A stretch of DNA of 64,000 bases from Mesorhizobium opportunistum WSM2075 (GTDB lineage Bacteria; Pseudomonadota; Alphaproteobacteria; Rhizobiales; Rhizobiaceae), in contig NC_015675.1 of the NCBI RefSeq assembly GCF_000176035.2, positions 620,001-684,000 on the forward strand, written 5' to 3'. The notes beneath the pieces were generated by a model. That model saw only the letters and a list, made by a program, of their open reading frames with translations. It searched no databases and was not told where the DNA came from. This document shows positions 8,891 to 18,776 of the stretch, piece by piece (the first letter of the stretch is position 1; each line of letters starts with the position of its first letter). The translations under genes were made by a program, and so were the position numbers.

Positions 8891-9612
8891 CGCCGCTTCT
8901 GACGACGAAAGGCCTGTCGCGCAGTTTTGGCGGTCTGCGTGCGGTCGACAGTGTCGATTTCACCCTGATGCCGGGCGAGATCCGCGCCGTGATCGGCCCC
9001 AACGGAGCTGGGAAAACCACCTTCGTCAGCCTGGTCAGCGGCCGCATCCAACCGACTTCCGGAGCGATCGTCTTCGATGGCACCGACATCACCGGTCTGC
9101 CGGCCTATGTCCGGGTCCGCCAGGGCATCGCCTACACGTTCCAGATCACCAGCGTCTTCGCCAATCTCAGCGCCTACGACAATGTCGCGCTGCCGGTGCA
9201 GCGCACGCTGAGCGACGGCCGCTCGAAGGGCGCCGTGCGTGCCGGGGTGATGTCGGCGCTCGAACGCACGGGACTGGCCGACCGCGCCCATATGCCGGCC
9301 GGGCAATTGTCGTATGGCCACCAGCGCCTGCTGGAGGTGGCGATGGGCCTGGCGCTGAAGCCGCGCCTGCTGATCCTCGACGAGCCGACGCAGGGGCTGG
9401 CCGACAGCGAGATCGACAATTTTATCGCCCTTGTGCGCGACATAGCCAACGGCGCGACGGTGCTCCTGATCGAGCACAACATGCCGGTCGTTATGCAGTT
9501 GGCGGACCGCATAACCGTTTTCAATGCCGGCAAGATCCTGGCCGAGGGTACGCCCGAGGCGATCCGCGAAAACGCGGCGGTGCAGGAAGCCTATCTGGGG
9601 ACGGCCCCATGA
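8887..9612 (+). CDS. livG: HAAT-family ABC transporter ATPase, LivG-like
   Basis: A 241-residue cytoplasmic ATPase that powers the HAAT transporter. It has Walker A GPNGAGKTT near residues 37-45, the LivG-type Q-loop segment TFQITSVFANLSAYDNV, a signature region (QLSYGHQRLLEVAM) that departs from canonical LSGGQ as is usual in this group, Walker B LLILDEP and the switch His in LIEHNM. The ATG at 8887 overlaps the livM stop (ATGA). An in-frame ATG at 8878 is an alternative three codons earlier. It pairs with the LivF-like ATPase encoded next. Confidence 0.93.
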   Translation: MTPLLTTKGLSRSFGGLRAVDSVDFTLMPGEIRAVIGPNGAGKTTFVSLVSGRIQPTSGAIVFDGTDITGLPAYVRVRQGIAYTFQITSVFANLSAYDNVALPVQRTLSDGRSKGAVRAGVMSALERTGLADRAHMPAGQLSYGHQRLLEVAMGLALKPRLLILDEPTQGLADSEIDNFIALVRDIANGATVLLIEHNMPVVMQLADRITVFNAGKILAEGTPEAIRENAAVQEAYLGTAP

Positions 9613-10346
9613 TTGAAACGAAGATGACGCAGACCGGCAAGCCGGAAGCCTTGGCGATCTCGGGACTGGACTGCTTCTATGGCGAGGTCCAGGTGCTCTA
9701 TGGTCTCGACCTCGTGCTGAACAAGGGCGAGGTGTTGTGCCTGTTCGGCCGCAACGGCGCCGGCAAGACGACGACGCTGAAGGCGATCATGGGCCTTGTC
9801 CCAGCCGGCACCGGCTCGATCAAGCTCGGCGGCCAGGAACTGACCGGCCTGCCGGCGCATGAGGTGCCGAAGGCCGGCGTCGCCTATGTGCCGCAGGGAC
9901 GGCGGCTGTTCGCCGAGATGACGGTGGCCGAAAACATCGAGATCGGGCTGATGGCGCGCGGCAAGGGCAAGGACGTGCGGGAAAATGTCCTCGACCTCTT
10001 CCCGCTGCTTCGCCAGCGGCTGCGGCAGCGTTCCGGCACCCTGTCGGGCGGCGAACAGCAGATGCTGGCCATGGCGCGCGCGCTTTGCCTCGAACCGGAG
10101 GTGCTTTTGCTCGACGAGCCGACCGAAGGGCTGATGCCGTCGATGATCGCCAAGATCCGCGAGACGGTGGCCAAGCTGCGCGACATGGGCGTCTCGACCA
10201 TCCTTGTCGAACAACGGGTCGACGCGGTGCTGTCGGTCGCCGATAGGGTTTGCTTCATCGAGAACGGACGCAACCGCGAAACCGTGGATGTCGAGGGCCT
10301 GCGCGCCGACCCGTCGGCGGTCAGGCGCTACGTGGGCGTCGGTTGA
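9609..10346 (+). CDS. livF: HAAT-family ABC transporter ATPase, LivF-like
   Basis: A 245-residue second ATPase of the transporter. It shows Walker A GRNGAGKTT near residues 49-57, the Q-loop YVPQGRRLF, the signature LSGGEQQML, Walker B VLLLDEP, the family EGLMP element and VEQRVD in place of the usual VEQ switch. It starts with an ATGA overlap on livG. A second in-frame ATG lies 15 bases later. It is the last gene of the operon: the next gene converges on it with no intergenic space (its stop codon starts at 10347), so the two transcripts probably run into each other. Confidence 0.93.
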   Translation: MIETKMTQTGKPEALAISGLDCFYGEVQVLYGLDLVLNKGEVLCLFGRNGAGKTTTLKAIMGLVPAGTGSIKLGGQELTGLPAHEVPKAGVAYVPQGRRLFAEMTVAENIEIGLMARGKGKDVRENVLDLFPLLRQRLRQRSGTLSGGEQQMLAMARALCLEPEVLLLDEPTEGLMPSMIAKIRETVAKLRDMGVSTILVEQRVDAVLSVADRVCFIENGRNRETVDVEGLRADPSAVRRYVGVG

Positions 10347-11777
10347 TCACCCGAAGAACAGAAAGCCCGCGACCAAAAACGTCGGGATAAGCACCAGGCC
10401 GGACCACGCCATGTAGCCGAAGAAGCCCGGCATCTTGACGCCGCGATGCCTGGCGATGGCATAGACCATGAAGTTGGGTGCGTTGCCGATATAGGTGTTG
10501 GCGCCCATGAACACGGCGCCCGCCGAGATCGCGGCAAGCGTCGAGGCGAACTCCGTCATCAGATGCAGAGGGTCGCCGCCGGCGAGTTCGAAGAACACCA
10601 GATAGGTCGGCGCATTGTCGAGGAAGGACGACAGCGCCCCGGTCAGCCAGAAATAGGCGAGGTCGTTGGGCTGGCCTGAAGGAGAACTGACCAGCGACAC
10701 CAGCGGCGCCAAGGCCCCCTCATGGCTTGCCCTGAGGATGGCGATGACCGGCACGATGCAGATGAAGATGCCGGCAAACAATTTCGCCACCTCCGCGATC
10801 GGCCCCCAGTTGAAGCCGTTCGCTTCGCGGTGGCTTTTGTAGGAGAGGGGGAGCGACAGCAGGGCCAGCGCCAGGATGATGGCGTCGCGCACCAGGTTCT
10901 GCAACTCGAGACCGACGCCGAACACGGAGAAGCTGACGCCTGGCTTCCAGGCCGCCGACAAAAGGATCGCAGCGATGACGCCGGCCAGCAGCGGAAGGTT
11001 GGCCAGGCCGCGCAGGCGCACCTTCGTATCCGGCGTCGGATCCTTGATCTTCGGCGCGCCGGCCTCGCGCCTGTGCAGGATGATGTCGATGACCAGGAAC
11101 ACCGCCAGCACGACGAGACCGACGAAAAGCGTCTCCCGGTAGAGATTGGTCGTTGTCCAGAAGAAATCGACACCGCGCAGGAAGCCGACGAACAGAGGCG
11201 GGTCGCCGAGCGGCGTCAGCGAGCCGCCGATGTTGGAAACCAGGAAAATGAAGAAGATGACGACATGGGCGTTGAACGGCCTGTTGTCGTTGGCGCGCAG
11301 GATCGGCCGGATCAGGATCATCGAGGCGCCGGTGGTGCCGATCACCGAGGCCAGGATCGCACCGGCAAGCAGCAGCCCGGCATTGACCAGCGGCGTGCCA
11401 TGGATGTTGCCGGCAAGCAGGATGCCGCCCGAGATCGTGTAGAGCGCGAACAGAAGGATGATGAACGACATGTATTCGGTGAGCAGCGCATGCAGCACCG
11501 CTTCGGTCGCCGAGGGGATGCCGAAGGCCAACGCCAACGGCACGATCACCAGCGCCGCCCATAGGGCTGTGATCTTGCCGTAGTGATGCTCCCATGCATG
11601 GTGGAACAGCAGCGGACCGGTGGCGATCGACAGCAGCAGCCCGGCGAACGGCAGCGCCCACCACAGCGACATCGCGGCGCCGGGCAGGCCGTGTTCTTCT
11701 GCCGCGAAAGCCACGCCTGGAAACAGGAGCGCGACAGCGATCGCCGCACCTGCCATCTTGCCTATGGTGATCCGCAA
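10347..11777 (-). CDS. NhaD-type sodium/proton antiporter (ion transporter superfamily)
   Basis: A 476-residue polytopic inner-membrane protein with a cleavable-looking leader (KMAGAAIAVALLF ending GVAFA) and about 12 membrane segments. The GTTGASMILIRPILRAN and NIGGSLTPLGDPPLFVGFL stretches are hallmarks of NhaD-type antiporters in the ArsB/NhaD superfamily, which exchange cytoplasmic Na+ or Li+ for H+. The start is ambiguous: TTG at 11777 sits after GGGGGG and keeps the basic N-terminus a signal needs, while an ATG at 11756 removes seven residues. It is followed closely by the upstream pncA gene on the same strand (gap of 23 bases), so the two may be co-transcribed. Confidence 0.85.
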   Translation of the reverse strand: MRITIGKMAGAAIAVALLFPGVAFAAEEHGLPGAAMSLWWALPFAGLLLSIATGPLLFHHAWEHHYGKITALWAALVIVPLALAFGIPSATEAVLHALLTEYMSFIILLFALYTISGGILLAGNIHGTPLVNAGLLLAGAILASVIGTTGASMILIRPILRANDNRPFNAHVVIFFIFLVSNIGGSLTPLGDPPLFVGFLRGVDFFWTTTNLYRETLFVGLVVLAVFLVIDIILHRREAGAPKIKDPTPDTKVRLRGLANLPLLAGVIAAILLSAAWKPGVSFSVFGVGLELQNLVRDAIILALALLSLPLSYKSHREANGFNWGPIAEVAKLFAGIFICIVPVIAILRASHEGALAPLVSLVSSPSGQPNDLAYFWLTGALSSFLDNAPTYLVFFELAGGDPLHLMTEFASTLAAISAGAVFMGANTYIGNAPNFMVYAIARHRGVKMPGFFGYMAWSGLVLIPTFLVAGFLFFG

Positions 11778-11800
11778 AAAGCCCCCCGCTGCCCCACCGT

Positions 11801-12415
11801 TCAGTCCGACAACTGGTCTTCAAGCGTCACGCCGGCGTCGCGCATACGCTGCAGCATGGCATCAAGCGAACCGTTGAGATCGATGCCGCGGCAGGCGTCG
11901 AGCCGGACCGTGGTCTTGAAGCCATGGCTGACAGCGTCGAGCGCCGAAAAGCCGACGCAGAAATCGGTCGCCAGCCCGACCAGGGTCAGCGTGTCGATGC
12001 CGCGTTCCCTGAGATAGCCGGCGAGGCCGGTCGGCGTCGCATGATCGTTCTCGAAGAAGGCCGAGTAGCTGTCGATGGCGGGGCGGAACCCCTTGCGGAT
12101 GACGAGCTCGGCCTTGGTCCAGGCGAGGCCGGAGTGAAAATCCGAGCCGAGGCTGCCCTGGATGCAATGGTCCGGCCACAAGGTCTGCTGGCCGTAGGGC
12201 ATCTCGATCATGGTGAAAGGCTGCGCGCCCGGATGGCTGGAGGCAAAGCTCGAATGACCGGCGGGATGCCAGTCCTGCGTCAGCACGACATGGTCGGCAT
12301 GGCGGATCATATCGTTGACCAGCGGCACGATCTCGTCGCCGCCGGCAACCGCCAGCGCGCCGCCGGGGCAAAAGTCGTTCTGCAGGTCGATGACAACAAG
12401 CGCTTCGTCGGCCAT
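11801..12415 (-). CDS. pncA: Nicotinamidase (nicotinamide deamidase/pyrazinamidase)
   Basis: A 204-residue isochorismatase-fold hydrolase that converts nicotinamide to nicotinate. The catalytic triad is readable: Asp in VIDLQNDFCPGGAL near residue 10, Lys in the AELVIRKGF segment near 108, and the nucleophilic Cys in GLATDFCV near 150. Metal-ligand His residues occur in DWHPAGHSSF. The ATG at 12415 has a good GAGGAAAG ribosome site. It is divergent from the molybdenum-hydroxylase operon starting at 12675, a suggestive arrangement because nicotinate is the product. It also feeds pncB, which lies elsewhere in the window. Confidence 0.95.
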   Translation of the reverse strand: MADEALVVIDLQNDFCPGGALAVAGGDEIVPLVNDMIRHADHVVLTQDWHPAGHSSFASSHPGAQPFTMIEMPYGQQTLWPDHCIQGSLGSDFHSGLAWTKAELVIRKGFRPAIDSYSAFFENDHATPTGLAGYLRERGIDTLTLVGLATDFCVGFSALDAVSHGFKTTVRLDACRGIDLNGSLDAMLQRMRDAGVTLEDQLSD

Positions 12416-12558
12416 GGGGCTTTCCTCTTCCGTATGCAGGCTCCAGTGGAAAATGCCGCTGACGCGACCGGACGCAGAAACTTGACCAGATGGCCGCCTG
12501 CGTCAACCTCTGGAAGCGTAACAAATGCGTGGAGGCGGAGCTGCCGCAAACTCTGGCT

Positions 12559-12599
12559 TTGACAATTCCTGCCGGCTTGATATCATTTGCATACGAATG
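12559..12599 (+). promoter_or_regulatory. Candidate sigma-70 promoter and partial palindrome for the Mo-hydroxylase operon
   Basis: TTGACA at 12559-12564 and TATCAT at 12581-12586 are separated by 16 bases, a good match to a housekeeping promoter. The -10 box runs directly into ATTTGCATACGAAT (12585-12598), an imperfect palindrome resembling FadR-type GntR or MarR sites, positioned where a bound repressor would block transcription. The last gene of the operon is a MarR regulator that could be the ligand-responsive factor. Confidence 0.5.
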
Positions 12600-12674
12600 A
12601 ATTTCCCGGCCCCTGCGCTGGAAGGATCTTTCGAAGTACCAGCTCTGGAAGGCCTCTTTTCGGGAAGGCAAAGC

Positions 12675-13529
12675 GTGATCCGTTACGCGAAACCCACCAC
12701 GGTCGACGAGGCGCTCGCTTTGCTTGGCGAGGGCGCCTGGCGCATTCTGGCCGGCGGCACGGATTTCTATCCGGCACAGGGCAGCAAGCCGTTCCGCGAC
12801 AATGTCCTCGACATCAACGGCCTGACGGCGCTGCGCGGTATCGCCGAGACCGACAGCCATTGGGTCATCGGCGCGCGCACGACATGGACCGACCTCCTCC
12901 GCCATCCCTTGCCGCCAGCCTTCGATGCACTGAAACAGGCAGCGCGCGAGGTCGGCTCGGCGCAGATCCAGAATGTCGCCTCGGTCGTCGGCAATCTCTG
13001 CAACGCCTCGCCGGCCGCCGACGGCGTGCCTGCCCTACTTATCCTCGATGCCGAGGTCGAGCTGCGCTCGGCGGCGGCAACGCGCCTCTTGCCCTTGCCG
13101 GATTTCATTCTCGGCAACCGCCGCACGGCCCTGCGGCCGGGCGAAATGGTCACGGCCATCCGCATGCCGAAGCCCGCGGGCACGTCCGCCTTCGTCAAGC
13201 TCGGTGCGCGGCGCTACCTCGTCATTTCCATCGCCATGGTGGCGGCGCGCCTGGTCGTCGAGGGCGGCATTGTCACGGACGCGGCGATAGCCGTCGGCTC
13301 GTGCTCGGCCGTCGCCAAGCGGCTTGCCGGTGTCGAAGCGGCATTGCGGGGGCTGGCAGCGGACTGCGGGCTCGCCGATGCGGTCCAATCCGCGCCAATG
13401 GCCGAGCTGTCGCCGATCGCCGATGTGCGCGGCAGCGCCGAGTACCGGCTCGATGCGGCGGGCGAGATCGTTGCCCGCGCCCTGCTGACGGCCGCCGGAC
13501 CGATGAACGACCACATGGTGGCGGCATGA
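12675..13529 (+). CDS. Molybdenum hydroxylase FAD-binding subunit (CoxM/XdhB family)
   Basis: A 284-residue FAD subunit of a xanthine-dehydrogenase-family enzyme. It shows the FAD pyrophosphate motif [10 protein letters not shown] near residues 25-34 and the second FAD motif [20 protein letters not shown] near 100-119. The C-terminal CO-dehydrogenase flavoprotein domain follows. The GTG at 12675 is chosen because GGAAGG lies about 6 bases upstream and the FAD domain begins at once; an ATG at 12597 would add 26 residues and overlap the predicted operator. Its stop overlaps the start of the fused iron-sulfur/molybdopterin subunit (ATGA). It passes electrons from the 2Fe-2S clusters to an acceptor. 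Confidence 0.92.
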   Translation: MIRYAKPTTVDEALALLGEGAWRILAGGTDFYPAQGSKPFRDNVLDINGLTALRGIAETDSHWVIGARTTWTDLLRHPLPPAFDALKQAAREVGSAQIQNVASVVGNLCNASPAADGVPALLILDAEVELRSAAATRLLPLPDFILGNRRTALRPGEMVTAIRMPKPAGTSAFVKLGARRYLVISIAMVAARLVVEGGIVTDAAIAVGSCSAVAKRLAGVEAALRGLAADCGLADAVQSAPMAELSPIADVRGSAEYRLDAAGEIVARALLTAAGPMNDHMVAA

Positions 13530-16354
13530 GCCAGGTTCTGCCTGAAATGAGTGAAGCTCTGCCCGATCTGGGTGGCGTTCCGCTTGGCCTCGAACGTGCC
13601 GACATCGCCTTCGCGGTCAACGGCGTCGCCGTCTCGGTCAACGTGCCGCCGCTGCGCCGGCTGTCGCAGGTTTTGCGTGATGAATTGCAGCTGACCGGCA
13701 CCAAGGTCGGTTGCGACGCCGGCGACTGCGGCGCCTGCACGGTGCTGGTGGACGGCGATCCCGTCTGCGCCTGCCTGATGCCGGCGGCCTCCGCCGCCGG
13801 CGCATCGGTGACAACGGTCGAAGGCCTCGCCAATGGCCGGCTGTCGGCGTTGCAGGCCTCTTTCCTCGCCCACGGCGCCGCGCAATGCGGCATCTGCACG
13901 CCCGCCCTGCTGGTCGCGGCGACGGCGCTGCTGGAGAAGAAGACGAGCCCGACCGAGATCGAGGTGCAGGACGCGCTCGGCGGCATTCTGTGCCGCTGCA
14001 CCGGCTACCGGAAGATCATCGCGGCGGTGATGGATGCCTCCTTGCAGACAGCAAGCCTCGATTTCCGCTTGCCTCAAGTCGGCCAAGCGATTGGCTCCTC
14101 CCCCATCCGGCTCGATGGCGTGCCGAAAGTCACCGGGGCTGAGAAATTCGGTGGCGATGCCTTCCCCGCCGATGCGCTTGCCGTGCTGGTGGTCCGCTCG
14201 CCGCATTATCACGCCAGTTTTGCCTTCGGCGATCTCGACAGTTGGGCAAAGGCGCATCCCGGCATCGTCGGCGTGTTCACGGCGGCGGATATTCCGGGAA
14301 AGAACTGTTTCGGCGTTATCGGCCCGTTCGCCGACCAGCCGGCGCTGGCCGAAGGGTTTACGCGGCTCCGCGGCGAGGCGGTGGCGCTGGTCGCCGGCGA
14401 GCGCGAGGCGATGCTCGATCTCGATTTGTCGGATTTTCCAGTCCGCTGGACCGAATTGCCGCATTTTCTGCAGCCTGGCGAGGCGCAGGCCGACGGTGCT
14501 GCGCTGATCCATCAGGCGCGCCCGGCCAACCTGTTGACCAAGGGCTTCGTCGAGCGCGGCGATCCCGAGGCAGCGCTCGCCAGTGCCGCCGTCACGGTTT
14601 CCGGTGCGATCGACACCTCCTATGTCGAGCACGCCTATATCGAGCCCGAAGCCGGCCATGCCTATATGGATGGTGATACGCTGGTCGTCGTCGCCTGCAC
14701 CCAGGCGCCGTACATGGACCGTGACGAGACGGCGAAGGTGCTCGGCCTTGCCGTCGACAAGGTGCGGATCGTGCCGACGGCGACCGGCGGCGGCTTCGGC
14801 TCGAAACTCGACGTTTCGCTGCAGCCGCTGATCGGCCTGGTGGCGCTGAAGACCGGCCGGCCGGCGGCACTTGCCTACACGCGCAATGAATCGATGATTT
14901 CGACCACCAAGCGTCATCCCGCGCAGATGAAGGCGACCATCGGCGCCGATGCCAACGGCCATGTCACCGGCATGATTTTTTCAGGCGATTTCAACACCGG
15001 CGCCTATGCAAGTTGGGGCCCGACCGTGGCCAACCGCGTGCCGGTGCATGCCTCCGGCCCGTATGCGACGCCGAACTACCGCGCCGAGGGCCGCGCCATT
15101 CATACGCATGGACCGATTTCCGGTGCTTTCCGCGGCTTCGGCGTACCGCAGGCGACCATCATGCAGGAGACGCTCTATGACGAGCTGGCCGGCAAGCTCG
15201 GTATCGACCGGCTCGATTTTCGCTTGAAAAACTGCCTCCGGAACGGCTCCGAAACGGTTACAGGACAGAGGCTGGAGTCCGGCGTCGGCATTGCCGAGTG
15301 CCTGGAGTCGCTCCGTCCGCATTGGGCACGTGCGACGGCGGACGCGGATGCCTTCAACAGCGCCAGCGTGGACAGAAAACGCGGTGTTGGCGTGGCTTCG
15401 TGCTGGTATGGCTGCGGCAACACATCGCTGCCCAATCCGTCGACCATCCGGGTCGGCATCTCGCCATCGGGCGACGTCATCCTGCACCAGGGCGCCGTCG
15501 ATATCGGCCAGGGCTCCAACACCGTCATCGCCCAGATCTGCGCCGACGCGCTTGGCTTGCCACTGGACAAATTCCGGCTGAAGAGCGCCGATACGGCGAT
15601 CAGCCCGGACGCCGGCAAGACCTCGGCGTCGCGCCAGACTTTCGTCACCGGCAAGGCGGCCGAGAAGGCGGGGCGGGCCTTGCGCGAAAAGATCCTGCGT
15701 TTTGCCAATGTTTCCGAAAAAGCCTCCATGCAGCTCGATGGCTCGGCAATCGTCATCGGCGAGGGCGAGGCCACACGCCGCATCGATCTCGCCTCGCTCG
15801 ACGCGAATGCCGACGGTTTGGTCTTCCGCGCCGAGGAGACTTATGATCCGCCGACGCTGCCGCTCGATGCCAAGGGCCAGGGCAAGCCCTATGCCGTCTA
15901 CGGCTATGGGGCGCAGATCGCCGAGTTGGAAGTCGATCTCAAGCTAGGCACCGTGAAGCTGATCAAGATCACCGCCGCGCACGATGTCGGCAAGGCGATC
16001 AACCCGCTGCTGGTCGAGGGCCAGATCGAAGGTGGTATCGCGCAAGGGATCGGCATGGCGCTGATGGAAGAATACATTCCGGGCCGCACCGAAAACCTGC
16101 ACGACTATCTGATCCCGACCATTGGCGACGTGCCGCCTATCGAGACCATACTGGTCGAAGTTCCCGATCCCGAAGGGCCGTTCGGCGCCAAGGGCCTGGG
16201 CGAGCATGTGCTGATCCCGACGGCGCCGGCGATCCTCAACGCCATCCGCCACGCCACCGGCGTCCTGGTCACCAAGGTCCCGGCGACGCCGACGCGTATC
16301 CGCGCGGGCATCCGCGAAAAAGATGGCATCCGCGAAAAGGAGGCACGCCCATGA
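13526..16354 (+). CDS. Molybdenum hydroxylase, fused 2Fe-2S and molybdopterin subunit
   Basis: A 942-residue protein joining what are usually two subunits. The N-terminal ferredoxin-like part has Cys63, Cys68, Cys71 and Cys83. The all-helical 2Fe-2S domain has Cys121, Cys124, Cys156 and Cys158 (CGIC and CRC). From about residue 185 it is an aldehyde-oxidase/xanthine-dehydrogenase molybdopterin domain, with TGGGFGSK near 419-426 and the active-site Glu in GAKGLGE near 893. Such enzymes hydroxylate N-heteroaromatic rings with water. The C-terminus carries a short tandem repeat ([12 protein letters not shown], bases 16307-16342), whose second unit supplies the ribosome site AAAAGGAGG for the next gene. 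The substrate is not identifiable; nicotinate is one candidate from context. Confidence 0.92.
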   Translation: MSQVLPEMSEALPDLGGVPLGLERADIAFAVNGVAVSVNVPPLRRLSQVLRDELQLTGTKVGCDAGDCGACTVLVDGDPVCACLMPAASAAGASVTTVEGLANGRLSALQASFLAHGAAQCGICTPALLVAATALLEKKTSPTEIEVQDALGGILCRCTGYRKIIAAVMDASLQTASLDFRLPQVGQAIGSSPIRLDGVPKVTGAEKFGGDAFPADALAVLVVRSPHYHASFAFGDLDSWAKAHPGIVGVFTAADIPGKNCFGVIGPFADQPALAEGFTRLRGEAVALVAGEREAMLDLDLSDFPVRWTELPHFLQPGEAQADGAALIHQARPANLLTKGFVERGDPEAALASAAVTVSGAIDTSYVEHAYIEPEAGHAYMDGDTLVVVACTQAPYMDRDETAKVLGLAVDKVRIVPTATGGGFGSKLDVSLQPLIGLVALKTGRPAALAYTRNESMISTTKRHPAQMKATIGADANGHVTGMIFSGDFNTGAYASWGPTVANRVPVHASGPYATPNYRAEGRAIHTHGPISGAFRGFGVPQATIMQETLYDELAGKLGIDRLDFRLKNCLRNGSETVTGQRLESGVGIAECLESLRPHWARATADADAFNSASVDRKRGVGVASCWYGCGNTSLPNPSTIRVGISPSGDVILHQGAVDIGQGSNTVIAQICADALGLPLDKFRLKSADTAISPDAGKTSASRQTFVTGKAAEKAGRALREKILRFANVSEKASMQLDGSAIVIGEGEATRRIDLASLDANADGLVFRAEETYDPPTLPLDAKGQGKPYAVYGYGAQIAELEVDLKLGTVKLIKITAAHDVGKAINPLLVEGQIEGGIAQGIGMALMEEYIPGRTENLHDYLIPTIGDVPPIETILVEVPDPEGPFGAKGLGEHVLIPTAPAILNAIRHATGVLVTKVPATPTRIRAGIREKDGIREKEARP
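16307..16342 (+). repeat. 18-bp tandem duplication at the end of the molybdopterin-subunit gene
   Basis: Two 18-bp units (16307-16324 and 16325-16342) sharing GGCATCCGCGAAAA encode GIREKD and GIREKE. The second copy ends in AAAAGGAG and forms the ribosome-binding site for the next gene at 16351. Confidence 0.9.
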
Positions 16355-17892
16355 GCGAGCTTGCCGAGCGCTTCGAGACCCATGATCCCGGCGAGAAGCT
16401 GGTGGCGGAGAAGATCCGCTGCGATGCCTGCCCGGTGATGTGCTACATCGCCGACGGCCGCACCGGCGCCTGCGACCGCTACGGCAATGTCGGCGGCCGT
16501 ATCGTGCGCATGGACCCGCTGACCATCCTCGACCACGCGGCGGAGACCGGCGCCACGATGGTGCCTTTCGTCGCCGAGGGCGAAGCGTGGGATGGCGAGC
16601 TGGTCAACACCGGCCGCCGCTTCGTCACGGCAATTGGCGCCGGCACCACCTATCCCGACTACAAGCCGGCCCCGTTCATCGTCAGCCAGGAGGTCGAGGG
16701 CGTCGATCTGGTGACCGTGGTCACCGAAGGCATTTTCTCCTACTGCGGCGTGAAGGTGAAGATCGACACCGACCGTCATATCGGGCCCGAAACGGCTGTC
16801 GTGCGCTCGCAAGGCGAGGCGATCGGCCACGTCACGACCGGCGAATATGGCTCGCAGATGCTGTCGCTGGGCGGCGTGCATCATTTGACCGGTGGCTCGA
16901 AGGCGGAGGGCCGCGCCACCTGCGATGCGCTGCTCGATTTGTGCAACCGCAAGCCGGTGGAACTCGGCATCGATGGCGGCGCCACCATTGTCGTCGAAGC
17001 CGGCAAACCACCGGTCATCGACGGCAAGCAGGAACACCGCATGCGCGTCGGCTGCGGCTCGGCGACCATCGGCATGTTCGCCACGCAATGGCGCGGGCTG
17101 GTCGACGAGGTGGTGGTGGTCGACGATCACATCACCGGCGTGGTCTCCGAGCATCAGGCCGGGAAGGTGCTGGGCTGGCAGGATACGGGCATCAAGATCA
17201 TCGGCCGCCGTTCGACGCCGGGACGCTATTTCAAGGTCTCCGAACCCGGCCTTGGCTGGGGCGGCACCTCGATTTCCGACCCGCTGTCGATCCTTGGCGA
17301 ATGGAACGCCAAGAAGGGCGCGCGGCCCGGCCTGTCGCTGCTGATGGTTTCGACCACCGGCGAACAGTTCGCCTATTACGAGCTCGATGACGAATTGAAG
17401 CCGGTCGAAAAGCCGTTCCCTGAGCGGCTGCAGAAGTCGGTCGGTCTGATCGAGGACAATTGCGAGCCGGCTTTGTGCACCGTGCTGTTCATCGGCGGCG
17501 CCGGCGGCTCGCTGCGCGCCGGCGTCACCGAAAACCCGGTCAATCTCACACGCTCCGTGCAAGGCCTGAAGACCTATGTCACGGTCGGCGGCGCGCCGGT
17601 CTATGTCTGGCCGGGCGGCGGCATCACGCTGATGGTCGATGTCACGCGGGTGCCCGAAGGCGCCTTCGGCTATGTGCCGACGCCGGCGCTGGTGGCGCCG
17701 ATCGAATTCACCTTGCGCCGCGACGACTACATCAGGCTGGGCGGCTACGAGGCCGAAATCCGCAGTGTCCACGACATCGTCGCCAAGGGCGGCGAATACC
17801 TCAATGCGCGCCGCGGTACCGGTGCGCCGGGCGGCAATCCGTGGCCGCCGCTGGCGCAATTGCACCGTGTGCCCGCGAACGGGGCCGGATGA
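16351..17892 (+). CDS. 6-hydroxynicotinate reductase-like iron-sulfur protein
   Basis: A 513-residue protein resembling the 6-hydroxynicotinate reductase (Hnr) of anaerobic nicotinate degraders such as Eubacterium barkeri, which reduces 6-hydroxynicotinate to its 1,4,5,6-tetrahydro-6-oxo form. An N-terminal cluster motif is clear: Cys24, Cys27, Cys31 and Cys41 (CDACPVMC then GAC). A TGAT tetrad at residues 66-69 resembles the FMN-attachment core used by ApbE-type flavin transferases, but the Asp usually three residues before the Ser/Thr is absent. Other Cys include 132, 191, 198, 235, 371 and 376. It starts by ATGA overlap on the molybdenum hydroxylase and ends by overlap on the UPF0280 gene. 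The assignment is by recognition of the family; activity in this host is inferred. Confidence 0.75.
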   Translation: MSELAERFETHDPGEKLVAEKIRCDACPVMCYIADGRTGACDRYGNVGGRIVRMDPLTILDHAAETGATMVPFVAEGEAWDGELVNTGRRFVTAIGAGTTYPDYKPAPFIVSQEVEGVDLVTVVTEGIFSYCGVKVKIDTDRHIGPETAVVRSQGEAIGHVTTGEYGSQMLSLGGVHHLTGGSKAEGRATCDALLDLCNRKPVELGIDGGATIVVEAGKPPVIDGKQEHRMRVGCGSATIGMFATQWRGLVDEVVVVDDHITGVVSEHQAGKVLGWQDTGIKIIGRRSTPGRYFKVSEPGLGWGGTSISDPLSILGEWNAKKGARPGLSLLMVSTTGEQFAYYELDDELKPVEKPFPERLQKSVGLIEDNCEPALCTVLFIGGAGGSLRAGVTENPVNLTRSVQGLKTYVTVGGAPVYVWPGGGITLMVDVTRVPEGAFGYVPTPALVAPIEFTLRRDDYIRLGGYEAEIRSVHDIVAKGGEYLNARRGTGAPGGNPWPPLAQLHRVPANGAG

Positions 17893-18776
17893 TGCAAGGC
17901 CCGCAGGTCCATTGGCTGCAGGACGGCAAGCGGCTGCACCTCAGCCACGGGCCGATCGACCTGATCGTCGAAGCCTTTGGCGAGGCGGATGAGTGCCGTG
18001 CCGCCTACGAACAAGCCGTCGCGCGCTTCCAGACGATCCTGATCGAGTTGGTCAAGGAGCTTCCCGAATTGCGGCTGCCGGCATTCTTCCTGGCGCCGCG
18101 CGCATTTGACGGCCCGACGGCGCGTCGCATGGAGGCGGCCGTCATCCCGTTGGCGGAATGCTTCATCACGCCGATGGCCGCCGTTGCCGGGTCGGTAGCC
18201 GACGAAATGCTCACCGCGCTGCTTACCGGTCGCAAGCTCGACCGCGCCTATGTCAACAATGGCGGCGACAGCGCACTCCATATCGGCAACGGCCTTTCGA
18301 TGAACCTGGCGATCGCCGGCACGGGCCACGACATGGCCGACCGGATCATGATCCGCGCGCAGGATGGCGTGCGTGGCGTTGCAACCAGCGGCTGGCGCGG
18401 CCGCTCCTTCTCACTTGGCATTGCCGACGCCGTCACCGTGCTGGCGCGGACTGGCGCCGAGGCCGATGCGGCGGCGACGCTCATCGCCAACGCCGTGGAC
18501 CTGCCCGGCAATCCAGCCATCAAGCGCATTCCCGCAAGCGAATTGTCCCCCGACAGCGATCTCGGCCCGCGGCTGGTGACACAAAGCGTCGGCACGCTTG
18601 CGCCTGGCGAAGTGGCGCGAGCGCTGGACAACGGCCTTGCTGTCGCCGAAGATTTTCGCAGGCGCGGCCTGATCGCCGGATCGGCGCTGTTTCTAGGCGG
18701 TGAGGCGCGCATCAGCGGCTCCGTTGCGCTTGCGGCGCCCAACAAGAATTCGAGGGAGGAAGTTGCGCATGCCTGA
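17889..18776 (+). CDS. UPF0280 family protein (ApbE-like fold)
   Basis: A 295-residue protein of the UPF0280 family, which belongs to the ApbE (FAD:protein FMN transferase) superfamily. The core segment AAVAGSVADEMLTALL followed by AYVNNGGDSALHI near residues 100-140 corresponds to the superfamily's nucleotide-binding region, and GVATSGWRGRSFSLGIADAVTVLA near 165-188 to its SG-x-S-x-G-x-ADAVTV element. No UPF0280 member has a firmly assigned reaction that I know of. The neighbouring Hnr-like protein is a plausible target for flavin attachment. Its start overlaps the previous stop. Its last codons overlap the DUF1185 gene by 8 bases. Confidence 0.8.
   Translation: MMQGPQVHWLQDGKRLHLSHGPIDLIVEAFGEADECRAAYEQAVARFQTILIELVKELPELRLPAFFLAPRAFDGPTARRMEAAVIPLAECFITPMAAVAGSVADEMLTALLTGRKLDRAYVNNGGDSALHIGNGLSMNLAIAGTGHDMADRIMIRAQDGVRGVATSGWRGRSFSLGIADAVTVLARTGAEADAAATLIANAVDLPGNPAIKRIPASELSPDSDLGPRLVTQSVGTLAPGEVARALDNGLAVAEDFRRRGLIAGSALFLGGEARISGSVALAAPNKNSREEVAHA

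Noticed and set aside
2438..12415. pncB and pncA as one NAD-salvage operon
   Set aside because: They are 8 kb apart on opposite strands with an entire ABC transporter and an antiporter between them.
13214..14962. Minus-strand open frame of about 580 codons within the Mo-hydroxylase genes
   Set aside because: It is a shadow of the FAD and fused Mo-subunit coding sequence and has shadow-type composition with no motifs.
16105..17865. Minus-strand open frame of about 585 codons opposite the Hnr-like gene
   Set aside because: It covers conserved coding sequence of the plus-strand gene and shows no domain.
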